Shown piece by piece: positions 37,415 to 49,002 of a DNA stretch of 64,000 bases. Every line of letters begins with the position of its first letter. Position 1 is the first letter of the stretch. Location: contig NC_079375.1 in assembly GCF_021018895.1 (NCBI RefSeq), positions 13,982,732 through 14,046,731 of the forward strand, written 5' to 3'. The notes below the pieces were generated by a model that was not told the origin of the DNA, did not search any database, and worked only from the letters and a program-made list of their open reading frames with translations. The position numbers and the translations under genes were made by a program. This DNA is from Seriola aureovittata. Lineage: Eukaryota > Chordata > Actinopteri > Carangiformes > Carangidae.

Positions 37415-39772
37415 TGAGTAAAATTGTAGTAAGTCTCACTTTGTGGGACAACTGTACTTGAAATGTACAGTTTCAACTCTGAATGCACAGATGTGACATG
37501 GGAAGACAAAAGTACATAGAGACCATGTGTTTTACAGAAGCAGCAGCTGGATTTTTACTCCAGCGCACATGCAACATATTTAAGTCAGATTGGCATGATG
37601 ATACCTATAAGAATGAATTACATTACTAAACTGTAATATTAATATTAAGGCATTATTTTATCATACAGCAGCTTCTCTAATATTCCCCAAACCTAATATT
37701 AACACGGCTGTTTGCCCATCTAAACATCCATTCTGCGAGTAGAACTTGAGCGATGTTTGCGACTCCCACATGTCCCCCACAGATATGACTTCATGTATGT
37801 GTGGTATTGGAGTAAAGGCGCTAAATAAATAATATACATCAAGTAAACAACAACAAACAAAAAAAAAAAAAATGGAATGTTGTCCTGACAGCTTAGTAAT
37901 GTCTCAAGGCAAAGACATCCTCATTTAAGACAGTAGAATTTCATTTAGCCTTGTATACAGGCCCATTTATTTGTTTGTTTTATGCTATTGTCTCAAAGCC
38001 AATATGTATGACTGTAAGGCATTGGCTGGGGTCATTCTTCTTGCACTGTCTTCTTCTCCTATACCCTGGGAGGCAGTATGAGAGAGGGCAGATCCGCCCC
38101 CTCTGTGGAGGAGGGCATAGCACTGAGTCACCCATCCTCCCTCAAACCAGAGAGAGAGAGAGAGAACAAAACATTGAGACATGCATGAGAGATAAAGCAA
38201 GTAAATCAGGCAAGGTTTGCTCCTTGAGTGAGATGTGTGTGCAGAGTGGGCGCCTTGCCAGGGGTGGGAGGTTTCCGGGAGGGCCACGGTGTGGAGGTGG
38301 GCTCTCAATGTGCCGCTTTCAGCAGTTTGGAGGGGCAAGGGAATGGCCTCCGACCCCATCTGTTTCCTGAAGATAGGCCCTGATGGGGGTAAGTGCTCAG
38401 AGAGGGCATGATATCCTGACAAAGGGCAGATCTCCCAGCAAAAACAACAGAAAGGGGGAGAGAGAGACTTAGATTTGTCAGCTGAAGGAGAGTACAGAGG
38501 TTAGATCCTGGAAAGAGCTCATGCTTTTCCTTCGTCCCTCTCATAAATCTTTGCAGTTTCCTCTTGTTTTTCCCATTCCAAGTTTTGGCCTTTTGACACA
38601 GTTTTTTTTTTTTCTAAAGGGGTTGGGATTACGTTGTTTTATTTAGGTAAGGAAGTTCACAGCACTTAGAATTCGGCAGCGGGAAGAAGTGGTCTGTAAC
38701 CTTTTGAACTTGTGGAAAGTGGTGTTCTGTGTTTTCCATTCATATCACAGCACAGTGAACCAGTGGAAAGGAATGTCGGCAACAAAGCGATTTGAATAGG
38801 GACACATTAAAGTAACTGTAAAACGAACGGGGGGCTGTATTGTCAGTCGACTGGTGTTCCCTGGTCATTCTCTGCACCTGCTTGTCCTTGAGTGAGATTG
38901 TTAGTCACTTGGTTGTCGTCTTCCCCTATCCGTTTCCCAGTACCCTTGTCCCCCCACCCGCTCCCCCTGCATCAGCACATGGCACATTCATCCATCCAGT
39001 ATCAGTTGCCTCACGGCTTAGCACAAACCACACAGACAAATATGATAATAATGCATATTCTATAATCTGATATCTATTGACTGATGTTCTGAAAGCCCCA
39101 TGTTTCATGAAAATCATCTATTTTCCAGTGGAGGGTTCCTAAAGGCTATGCATAGCTGTAGTCTAAATTGCACATTTAATCTTCTCTTTCACTCTTGAGA
39201 GCTGCTTTTCCCTGCTTTTTTCTCTTTTCTTAAGGTCATTTCAAGGACTCTTGTTTTTCAAAAAATATTCTAGCAATTGTTCAGGAATAGTAGAAATGTT
39301 CTAATTTACCTCATGCCAGGCTTACATCCTAAAGTACAGCCATTGTCTTGTGTTGGCTTTAAATGTCAGAGAGATTGTGTTTTGAGTCACAGTGGGCTAA
39401 GCCATTACACGGCCACATACAAGGTTAATTGTAGTAAAAGTATTTCCACTTATTCTGTTCTCTAATTATACTTAAAAGTGCATATTCAAATGTAACTTTT
39501 TAGATAACACCTAAGGAGAGGTATTGTTTCCACTGAAGAAAAAATGGTCTAAGTTGCAAAGATTTCTAAATTCATACAACTCAACCTAATAATTACTATG
39601 ACAAATAACACCACGGTGGCCCACCTTTTCTATTTCAAAGAGTGAGAAAAATGAGTTGCTAATACAGTCTTACAAAACAACTCTTTTACACAGTCTCACC
39701 TTCTCGCTCCGTATTTTTTCTTCTGACTTGCCCTTGATACCTTGTTTTCTCTCTTTCTGTCTTCTTCTCCAG

Positions 39773-42700
39773 ACGGTGCTGATCTTGAGGATGACCCATC
39801 GTGTTCTTGGCCAGCATCATCTCCCTCCAGTAAGGATCAGACTTCTCCAGGACACTGCGAGGACTATGATTTTGGCGAGGAGGAAGGGGGCCCTGGCCTG
39901 CCATACCCGTGCCAGTTCTGTGACAAGTCCTTCAGTCGCTTAAGTTTCCTCAAGCGCCACGAACAGAGTCACGGCGATAAGCTCCCTTTCAGCTGTACCT
40001 TTTGCAGTCGTCTGTTCAAGCACAAGCGCAGCCGAGATCGACACGTGAAGCTCCACACCGGCGATAAGAAGTACCACTGTGGAGAGTGTGACTCTGCCTT
40101 CTCCCGCAGTGATCACCTCAAAATCCACATGAAAACTCACGCCTCCAACAAACCCCACAAGTGCCCTGTGTGCCGCCGAGGCTTCCTCTCCTCTAGCTCT
40201 CTCCATGGCCACATGCAAGTTCACGAAAGGGGCAAAGACGGCAGCAGCTCCAGCCTCTCTAGAGCTGATGAATGGAAGCTGAAAGAAACACGCAAATGCA
40301 GCCGTTGTGAGGAAGGTTTTGATGTTCCAGAGGAGCTCCAGAGGCACATTGCTGAGTGCCACCCGGAGTGCTCTCCATCAGAGGATGGAGGCTTGGGTGC
40401 CACCCTACAGTGCATCTATTGCCATGAGCCCTTCAGTGACGAGGGCACCCTGCTGACCCACATTGACCAGGCCCACAGCCGAGACAGGAAGGGCCACACC
40501 TGTGCTATCTGCTCTGAGCACTTTTTGTCTGTTGAGGACCTCTATGCTCACATGGACATCCACCAGCTCCCTGAATCAAGTAACCATAGTAACAGTCCTT
40601 CTTTGTTAACAGTGGGCTACACCTCTGTCTCTAGCACCACTCCTGACTCCAACCTCTCTGTCGACAGCTCCACAATGGTGGAGACAGCACCACCTGTGCC
40701 CAAGACAAGGGGCAGGAGAAAGAGGGCTGCTCAGAACACATCAGACATGGGCGGACGTTCCTCCAAACAGCCTAAAGTCTCCTACAGTTGCATTTATTGC
40801 AACAAGCAAGTATTCTCCAGTCTGGCTGTGCTTCAAATTCACCTGCGAACCATGCATCTGGACAAGCCAGAGCAGGCTCACACTTGCCAGTTTTGTTTGG
40901 AAGTTCTGCCCTCTTTACTAAACCTAAATGAACATCTTAAGCAGGTCCACAATGCAGAAGACCATGCTGCCCTGTTAGCCAGCTTGCCTGATGCCCTTCT
41001 TCAGTGTAACTTCTGCCCTGAGGTGTTGAGCGACCTCAACGCACTCCAAGAACACATCCGCTGCTCCCATGGCTTTCCTAGTCCTGTGGCCAAGGAGAGC
41101 AATGCCTTCTTCTGCCCCCAGTGCTTCATGGGGTTCTTGACAGAGGCTACCTTGGAGGAGCATGTTCGTCAGACTCACTGTGATGGGGGTAGCCTGCGCT
41201 TTGACTCCCCCCTGGCTGTAACTCCCAAGGAGCCTATAGTAGAAGTGTACTCCTGTTCATATTGCACCAATTCCCCCATATTCAACAGTGTTCTGAAGCT
41301 CAACAAGCACATCAAGGAGAATCACAAGAACATTCCACTGGCACTGAACTACATCAACAATGGGAAGAAAGCCCTGCGGACTCTCAGCCCCTCTTCTCCA
41401 ATATCTGTGGAACCAACCATGCTGAAACAAGGCAGCTCAGCCTCACGCACTGCCAGTGAGTTCATATGTAACCAGTGTGGAGCCAAGTATACCAGCTTAG
41501 ACCTTTTTCAGACTCACCTAAAAACTCACCTGGATGGCATGCAGCCTCAGCTGACCTGCCCACAGTGCAACAAAGAGTTCCCCAACCAAGAGTCCCTGCT
41601 TAAGCATGTGACAATTCACTTCACTATTACGTCCACTTATTACATCTGCGAGAGCTGTGACAAGCAATTCACTTCGGTGGATGACCTGCAGAAGCACCTA
41701 CTCGACATGCATACCTTTGTGTTCTTTCGTTGCACTCTGTGCCAGGAGGTGTTTGACTCAAAGGTGTCCACCCAGCTCCACCTGGCTGTGAAGCACAGCA
41801 ACGAGAAGAAGGTGTATCGCTGCACCTCCTGCAACTGGGACTTCAGGCATGAGACTGACCTACAGCTACATGTCAAACATAGCCACCTGGAAAACCAGGG
41901 CCGTGCCCATCGCTGCATTTTTTGTGGAGAGTCCTTTGGCACAGAGGTGGAGCTGCAGTGCCACATCACCACCCACAGCAAGAAGTATAACTGTCGCTTC
42001 TGCAGTAAGGCCTTCCATGCCATTGTCCTTTTGGAGAAGCATTTGAGGGAGAAACACTGTGTGTTTGAGGGAAAGGCACAGAACTGTGGTGCTAATGGCT
42101 CTACTGTAAGTGGTGGGGATGGCCAGCCTAAAGAAGACGCTGAGCTACAAGGTCTCCTAACTAACAGCCATGGTCCAGGGGTAGCGGGAGGATCTGTGGT
42201 GGAGTCCCAGAACAGCCATGATGGAAGTGAGGAAGAGGTGGACACAGCAGAGCCCATGTATGGGTGTGACATCTGTGGGGCATCCTACACCATGGAGTCA
42301 CTCCTCACTAACCACCAGTTGAGGGACCATAATATTCGCCCTGGTGAGAGTGCCATGATAAAAAGGAAAGCTGAAATGATCAAGGGCAACCACAAGTGCA
42401 ATGTGTGCTCCCGCACCTTCTTCTCTGAGGCTGGGCTGAGGGAACATATGCAGACCCACCTTGGGCCTGTCAAACACTACATGTGTCCCATCTGTGGGGA
42501 GCGCTTCCCTTCCTTACTCACCCTGACTGAGCACAAGGTCACCCATAGCAAGAGTCTGGACACAGGAAGCTGCCGCATTTGTAAAATGCCACTGCATAGT
42601 GAGGAAGACTTCCTGGAGCATTGCCAGATGCACCCTGACCTAAGGAACTCCCTGACAGGTTTCCGCTGTGTGGTCTGCATGCAGACAGTCACCTCCACAT

Positions 42701-43278
42701 TGGAGCTCAAGATCCATGGTACCTTCCACATGCAAAAAACAGGCACCATGTCCGGCAACCAACCCATGGGCCGCAGCAATGTCATCTCTCATAACCAGCA
42801 GCAACACCATATTCAGAAACCTTTCAAATGCGCCTCTTGTCTGAAAGATTTCCGGTCCAAACAAGACCTTGTGAAGCTGGACATCAACGGCCTACCTTAT
42901 GGACTCTGTGCAGCCTGTGTGACAGCAGCTGGCTCCAAGAGCTCCAGCCCGACGGTGAATGGAGGAAGGCAACAACAGCAAGGTGGAGCCACCACTCCAG
43001 CAACAACTACAGGCGCATGGGTCCAGGGGGAGAGTCTCAGCCCCGGAGACGGGAAAGGCAAAGCCGTCTCTTCATCGTCTTCATCCTCTTCCATATCCTC
43101 ATCATCTGCTGCCAAGACACGATGCTCCAGCTGCAATGTGAAGTTTGAGTCTGAAGCAGAGTTGCAAAACCACATCCAGACAGTGCATCGGGAACAGGCT
43201 GGGGATAGCAACAGCGGGCAGCTCAAGACCCCCCAGGTGTCCCCCATGCCTAGAACCAGTCCCTCACAAACTGAAGAG
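39773..43278 (+). CDS. znf521: znf521 exon 4: main zinc-finger array
   Basis: A 3,506-bp exon from CTTCTCCAG| to GAG|GTATTG, residues 100-1268 of the joined protein (57-bp exon included). It starts [20 protein letters not shown], then carries fingers with first Cys near residues 146, 174, 202, 230, 275, 313, 343, 439, 471, 511, 547, 594, 665, 695, 725, 753, 783, 814, 840, 931, 975, 1004, 1033 and 1065, an atypical Cys4 module (1119-1148) and a final C2H2 finger (1217-1238). A basic stretch KTRGRRKR (410-417) looks like a nuclear localisation signal. Low-complexity QQQQ and S8-I-S4 runs precede the last finger. In the paralogue ZNF423, separate finger clusters are assigned to DNA binding, Smad contact and EBF contact; the same layout is inferred here. 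The ATG at 39742 lies in intron 3 and is not a start. No frameshift or stop was found. Confidence 0.98.
43069..43107 (+). repeat. znf521: Polyserine run within exon 4
   Basis: Encodes eight Ser, Ile, four Ser (residues 1199-1211) using mixed TCT/TCA/TCG/TCC codons, so it is not a simple triplet expansion at DNA level. It sits in a linker (about 1155-1212) that is longer than the human one as I remember it. Confidence 0.85.
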
Positions 43279-43432
43279 GTATTGTTAATTAGTGTTGTAT
43301 TGAATGTGGCTGAATAGCTCATAAGAACATGCCGAGGTTCACAAATAGTTTTGTATTGTTATGTTAAATTGGTAAAACAAAAGTTATCCTTGTATTCAAA
43401 GTTAATCCCTTTCCTCTCAAACTTATTTACAG
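43279..43432 (+). other. Intron 4 (154 bp)
   Basis: Donor GTATTG is weak (T at +4 and +5); acceptor CTTATTTACAG is good. If retained, translation continues [12 protein letters not shown] and stops at 43315-43317. It is far shorter than every other intron here. Confidence 0.92.
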
Positions 43433-43517
43433 AAGAAGACATACCAGTGCATCAAATGTCAGATGGTGTTCTACAGTGAATGGGACATTCAAGTTCATGT
43501 GGCCAACCACATGCTGG
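43433..43517 (+). CDS. znf521: znf521 exon 5: one C2H2 finger
   Basis: An 85-bp exon from TTTACAG| to CTGG|GTAGGA. It enters in phase 0 and leaves in phase 1. It encodes [20 protein letters not shown] then VHVANHML, one complete finger (Cys-x2-Cys ... His-x3-His, residues 1274-1294). Human ZNF521 and ZNF423 both have [11 protein letters not shown] here, followed by a residue pair and an EGxNHECKLC finger in the next exon; the phase-1 end fits that boundary. This finger starts the C-terminal group reported to contact EBF proteins in ZNF423. The following exon was searched for by eye to base 64000 and not found. Confidence 0.94.
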
Positions 43518-46219
43518 GTAGGAGATAACTCTTTTTGTTTCATTCATTATGGTCTTTGTTGCACTCCTACAACAAAATCATAAAAAAACAGTGCTTGTGT
43601 AGTATCTTTGTAAATGTGTTTCTCTACATTTCCCAAAGTATTTCTACAATGTAGCATCAATTTAATCAATGGGGCTTTTATGCTTGTGATTTAAATGTTA
43701 GAGGGAATGATTTTGTGTGACCGTCATCAATATAATATACAAATCATTAAGGTAAATTCACCAAAAAATTCACCACAAATATTTGATCATTTTAAATCAA
43801 TTTCAGATATAGTCTTTTTTTATACTTTTTTTTTTTTTTTTAAAAGGTGAATCACATATCAAGGATTGATGTGATATATGTAATAAAATATTTGACCCTG
43901 TCTCATTCAGGCTCACAAGTATCTGGATCACATCACCAAATAGGTGGAATTATTTTAATATTTTGACCATCAAATGCATCCCCAGTGTTGTGCCCATCAT
44001 CTTCATTTCCCCATGCATGTGAATGGTATAATATAGTACGTGTGCATGCTTGTGGAGCACAATCTCTCCACTTCAAACCACTCTGTTATGAAGGTAGTTT
44101 GAAGTAGTGGAAACCTAATTATTGAAATATTTAAATATCAAAACAGATTTTATCCAAACTGTTTCAATTCCAAATATTATTCCACAGTTTTCAAAAAAAA
44201 AAAAAAATCTTCACATTGCTGCTGTACCTTTTTCTTGTCCTTTTTTCTTTTTTTGCTTGTTTGTGTCCCTTCACTTAAGTACTCTGTTCAGATGACTGAG
44301 ATCTGAATACAACATGTGGTAACATACTGTCATGCTCTCAGCATTTAATGACGTCAAATCAACTGAAAAAATGGATATTTGATTTTTATCACTTTGTGTA
44401 TCACAAAATTATTCCAAATTTCTCATTTCCTTTCACAAGATTCCTAAACTAAGAGTGCTGGTGTAACACTAACCTCCACATTCTCGAAATGTCTTTACTT
44501 TTGGTTGTCATTTGTATGCAGGCAGAATAATTTGTAGAGAACAGACAATTGGAAAACAGGTTTTCTTGCCTGCAGTAAGTAGGCGTCTGAATTCCGGTCT
44601 CACGTTCCTTTATTCATTCATTTATTCAGCTCGTTTGGCGGCTCTTTCATTACACTGCATTATCTGTTGTCTTCAGTGGGAGAGAGACTCATTGATCTGG
44701 AACCAAACCGCCTCTCTGTTTGGGACACGCTTCTAGGCGCAGGTGAATTTAAACACGGTGGGCAATTCTATCAGGACCGGTAGGCAATTCTATCAGGGAC
44801 CCACTGTTTGTGCATAAACAATCAGAAGCATGTGATTTGTGATTTTGATGCTGCGGTGTATTTGCAAAGCAGAGAGACGAGCTGAGAGTGTGTAGGTGTG
44901 TATTTTGTATTCATCTTTGCGATCTGCTCACCCACTATTCTACTGGGGGTGCCTAATACAGTACCATGCCAGCATTAGTCCTTTCTCTCGTGAAGGCAGG
45001 CACGGAGCACACTGGGAGGGTAGAAAACAAACCCCCCTACTGGTTATTTTATGTCTTTCAGCGGCACAAGCACACAGTTCCCCCATAATAGTGGAATTCA
45101 GACAGCTTAAGATAACAGGAGGATAGGTGATTGGGTTATTGTCTGATGTCTTACTTCTCTGATATGCCATTGCTTTGTATTCAACATGATCATGGTTTTC
45201 ATCAGACTCCTCAAAAGGGTTTCTGTTAGATGGATTCGTTTTGTGATCTGTAAAATATGGAGAAAACGAACTCGTCGTAATGAAAATTTGCCGGAAAGAT
45301 GAAGTTGTCAAGAAGTGACTGCGTTCTGACAAACAAAACGAACAAAAAGGGAGTTGAATAGAATAAATAAAAATAAAGGAAATAAGTTGAACTGAAAAGC
45401 TATAGAGAAAAACATATGCATCAGCTTAGTTGTGTCACACCACTAATGTTGATCTAATGCTTTTCCTGAGGAATACTGTTTTAATGTAGAGTGGGGTTCA
45501 ATTCAATCCAGCCTGTAATCACTGCAAAGCCAATTTGGGCCAAAAACACAGAAAAAAAAAAAAACTCATTTGGAAAAGCTCTAAATACCTTCTCTACTGA
45601 AAAAAGGGACACTTTCTCCTTTTAATGGCCATCTGCACAGGAGAGGGGAAACAGGGGGCTGGGGTCATCTCCGCTCAGCTGTCAGCGTTATTAGCGTAGG
45701 TAATGGAGCAGACGCTGGATTCATAGGGGTGTTGTTTTCATCCATGCCCCGCTCCATGGTGTCAGTTCACACTGATAACTCTATATATAGTGGTGAGCCG
45801 TGACATAACCATAGTGCTAAGTGTATGGAACAACAAAACCTGAGCCTGTCTCACCCAGACAAGTCCATATTAGCTGCCTTTGTAACACAATAGTCTCCCT
45901 AAACTAAGTGCACTCAGCCTCCACCCTCACCTCCTCCCTTCGGGCCGAGGTGCTCGTGGCTGCCTCTTCTGTGTGACTGCCAGCACATTTTGATGCATGG
46001 ATATTACACTCAAATGATGACGTCCTAGTTCAGACATAAAGCGCAGCTCTGGTGCACAGCTACTCAACATTTACTATGATAATGGAGGTGAATGAAACGG
46101 AAGGAGGTGGCTATGTATGCAGAAGGGTGTGTTGCAGACCAACCCCAGCCAAGCCTGTGAACGGCCCCACGTGTCTTAAGATGGAGGCCGCAGCCTGCTA
46201 GGGCCCAGATGGATCAGTA

Positions 46220-46248
46220 CACATTTGCTGTACAGCTGGTCGCTCTGT
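46220..46248 (+). promoter_or_regulatory. 29-bp E-box element, copy 1
   Basis: CACATTTGCTGTACAGCTGG followed by TCGCTCTGT. It contains the E-box CAGCTG and recurs with one mismatch at 47137-47165. The flanks of the two copies are not alike. Confidence 0.5.
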
Positions 46249-47136
46249 TTGGGGACCTGGTGTGATACTCCTATGGAGAAAAAAATGATATCGCCACCAT
46301 CCAAGGAGCAATTTAATAGCAGGCCAGAAGACAGCTGGCCACTCTTTAGTTTAGAGTTTTTTTGGCATGGCACACTTACAGAATTGAGGGTGTCCGATTT
46401 TTCTCCAGAGACACACAGATTTATACAGCTTTCAGCTGCTGCAGTCACTATCAAACCTTTTACTGCTATTTTTCTTTGAGATTAGAAAACAAATCTGACC
46501 ATCAGTTCAACTTGCCATGTTGATCTGTAGTAGTCGTATTGGAAAAAAATATTTCAAATCACAGAGCTTTCACAAAGTCGTCTGTTTTTTTTTTTTGAGA
46601 GGACCTTTGAAGGTCTTTCATTGACACAAAAGCCTGTTTGGTTTTATCAGCATGCCATCATGCCACCCCATTGCTTCACTTTGACCCCACTGTAAACTAT
46701 GACATTTGGAGCCTCATGGGGGGCACGTTTGGCCTATTTATCGCACTGTTTCAAATGTCCCTGTGTGGATTTTCAGAGCCCTGACATGTTTTGAAGCACA
46801 GGCTCTGTCTTAAAGGGTTTTAAAGGTGAGAAGGGTTTTTTCTTTTCTGTTAAATCTGCTCTCATTCCAATCCTCATCTCACTCCTGTCCATTCCAAGCA
46901 GCTACTGCCAAGGTGGCAGCGCTCAGAAGGACAACTGTAAACAAGCAAACCAACCCGCATCCCAGAAAAGTGTTTTTGGGGTCACCTCTACGGATTTTTT
47001 GGGTTGGTGACAACACTGAGCTTGAAGCCAAGTCAGGGAGGAGCCTTCTCTCACAGAGAGGAGCCGGTGGCCTGGTCGGCCCAGGCAGAGGGGGGCACTG
47101 GAGGGGTGGAAAGGTTCGGGGGCGGAGAGGGAAAGG

Positions 47137-47165
47137 CACATTTGCTGTACAGCTGGCCGCTCTGT
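47137..47165 (+). promoter_or_regulatory. 29-bp E-box element, copy 2
   Basis: Same as the segment at 46220-46248 except C for T at the 21st base (28/29 identical), same orientation. The neighbourhood is GC-rich and differs from copy 1. Confidence 0.5.
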
Positions 47166-48966
47166 GTGAAGCAGGCACTGTGGGCCGTTACAGAGCTGGA
47201 GAGGAGAGCGAGCGAGAGGCCTTTAGCTCTCCCCTAGTTTCTCCTCCTCCTCTCTGTTCTCTCTTTCTCCTTCTGCCCCCCTCTCTGTCCACTATCTCTC
47301 CATTTTCCTCTGCCTCACTATCTAACGCTCACATTTTTATAATAACTGAGCTCCAACCTGGCAAAAAAAAAACATACTGTGTTGGCTGTTAGTGGGGGAA
47401 CAGACAGGAGGCACACTGTAACAGTATTTGAAGCTGAAAGCCTTGTTTTGTTTCTTGCTAAGGGCCGCAAATTATCCTTGACACATATCCTCTTGTCTTG
47501 GGCCCCAAGAGCAACTTGGCCGGTGTATGTTGATTACATGGTCTCCATCACTGTCTCTGCCCTGGTGGCAACACATTCACTACCCCATTAAGCTTTTTTT
47601 TTTTCTCCTGGTGCACAAACAGAATATGGTATTTTCATTCTTTGTTTCTTTTCCTATAATCCTCTTTGATTAGGTATGTCTGATGGTGTTCCCTCAGTTT
47701 CTGGGACTCATTCATAGAGCACATACACATGTAATCTGCTAACAAACATGGCCAAACACTCCTCATTTGACTCCTAGGGGGCTGGATCAGAGTCAGAACT
47801 CAATAGACAACACGGCACAGGAACAGGATCAATCTTATGAAATAAGTAAGAGAACAGGCTTGGACCAGCCAGTGGAAACAAAGGAAACCATGCGTGCCAT
47901 ATACCGAGTGTGATATCTGCCTGCTTTTATTAATTGGTGATTAATAACACCTCTCTGTTCGTTAGCGCAGTCACCTCCCGTGCAGCCAAGTGTGTTGCTG
48001 CTAATATGCAATTATGCGCACCTTACTGCTCGTTACATTATACCTCTCCCTGACTAATGTGGCGTCCATGAGGAGAATAGAAAACAGAGTGAGCCGCAAA
48101 AAAAGAGCTATCAATAAGATTCTCACATTCGCCGTGTTACCTACCTGTCTGGATGGAAAACAAAAAAAACAAACAAAAAAAAAAAAGAAGTTTCTTATAA
48201 ATTCCTCAATGTAACCAGGAGACTGCATTAAAAGTTTTACAGCATTGCAGAGACTGTTTTGCTCTTCCTGGTGTTTTTGTTGTAAAGCAGAGGTAATTGA
48301 CATCACCATGGGGATGCTCTGTTGCTAGGCCAGACAAGCTCAGTCTGATGTGGTCCTTATCTATTGATTTTCCTGACATTTCCCCACACCTCACAGACTA
48401 GGCCAACATGTGAGAAAATATCTGATGCTCTCAGTTCATACAGCCTGTTTGTACAAACTCTGAGCGAGCACTTGCTGCCCCTTACTGCATTGCAATGGGT
48501 GGGTTGGTGTCACCATGGTGATTTGGGGCAAATTCCTTTCGGTGACTGGTTGAACTGTGCTCATTTGCTGAGTTAATCATTCGGAAGCGTAAATTGCAAA
48601 CTAATTGCAATAATACAGATTTGTATAAATCCTACGATTTTCTTTGAATTTAAAGACATCATCGAGTGACGGATTCACTGGTGTGCTTTTCCAATCTTCC
48701 TATGCAAGTCTAGTCAGGAACTTGGGCGACCTGAATAAAGGTAGGCTCTTCCTGTGCTTCTGGCTATGTTTTATTGATATACAGGAGGGATGTCTCCTTT
48801 AGAGTGTTAATGCCAACCCTTGTTCTGAAGTGAATCCCATAAATACTGGATGATCAGAATTAACCTCTGCATTACTCCACCTCCCCATGGTCTCTGAGAT
48901 GTCACCAAGGCCGTGGGTGCACGCGCACCCCTGGTCTGAGGGGGGTTGCTTAGCAGTCTGACTGGA

Positions 48967-49002
48967 GGGAGGGAGGGAGGGGGGGGGGGGGGGGGGGGGG
49001 GG
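48967..49002 (+). repeat. GGGA repeats and G24 run (G-quadruplex-prone)
   Basis: GGGAGGGA followed by 24 consecutive G (48979-49002), on the sense strand of znf521. It easily meets the four-G-tract pattern of a quadruplex in DNA and in the pre-mRNA. Run length may be mis-called. Confidence 0.93.

Larger units (their letters stand above)
15024..39772 (+). other. Intron 3 (24.7 kb, non-coding)
   Basis: Runs from GTAAAC to CTTCTTCTCCAG. Simple repeats include poly-A 16203-16228, TG 16850-16959, the T21-G4-T21 block 19169-19214, TG 19925-20051, poly-A 23887-23907, CT/CCTT 25957-26010, TG 33889-33936, CA 34276-34322, TG 34409-34438 and TG/GA 37380-37416. A degenerate minisatellite lies at 17708-17903. 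AT-rich, enhancer-like stretches are about 16430-16790, 20600-20870, 24180-24370, 32460-33000 and 35420-36420. GC-richer unique stretches near 17470-18030, 26040-26300 and 28630-28900 contain short open frames with no recognisable domain. No second gene, RNA gene or intact transposon was recognised. Confidence 0.85.

Noticed and set aside
39742..39772. ATG at 39742 as start of a 1191-residue protein
   Set aside because: It lies in the pyrimidine tract of intron 3, upstream of the acceptor ending at 39772; exons 1 and 3 supply the N-terminus in phase.
41640..42272. Minus-strand open frame of 210 codons inside exon 4
   Set aside because: It is the antisense shadow of finger-coding sequence, with no domain of its own.
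43279..43317. [12 protein letters not shown] as the normal C-terminus
   Set aside because: It reads through the donor at 43278/43279; exon 5 continues with the conserved KKTYQC finger.
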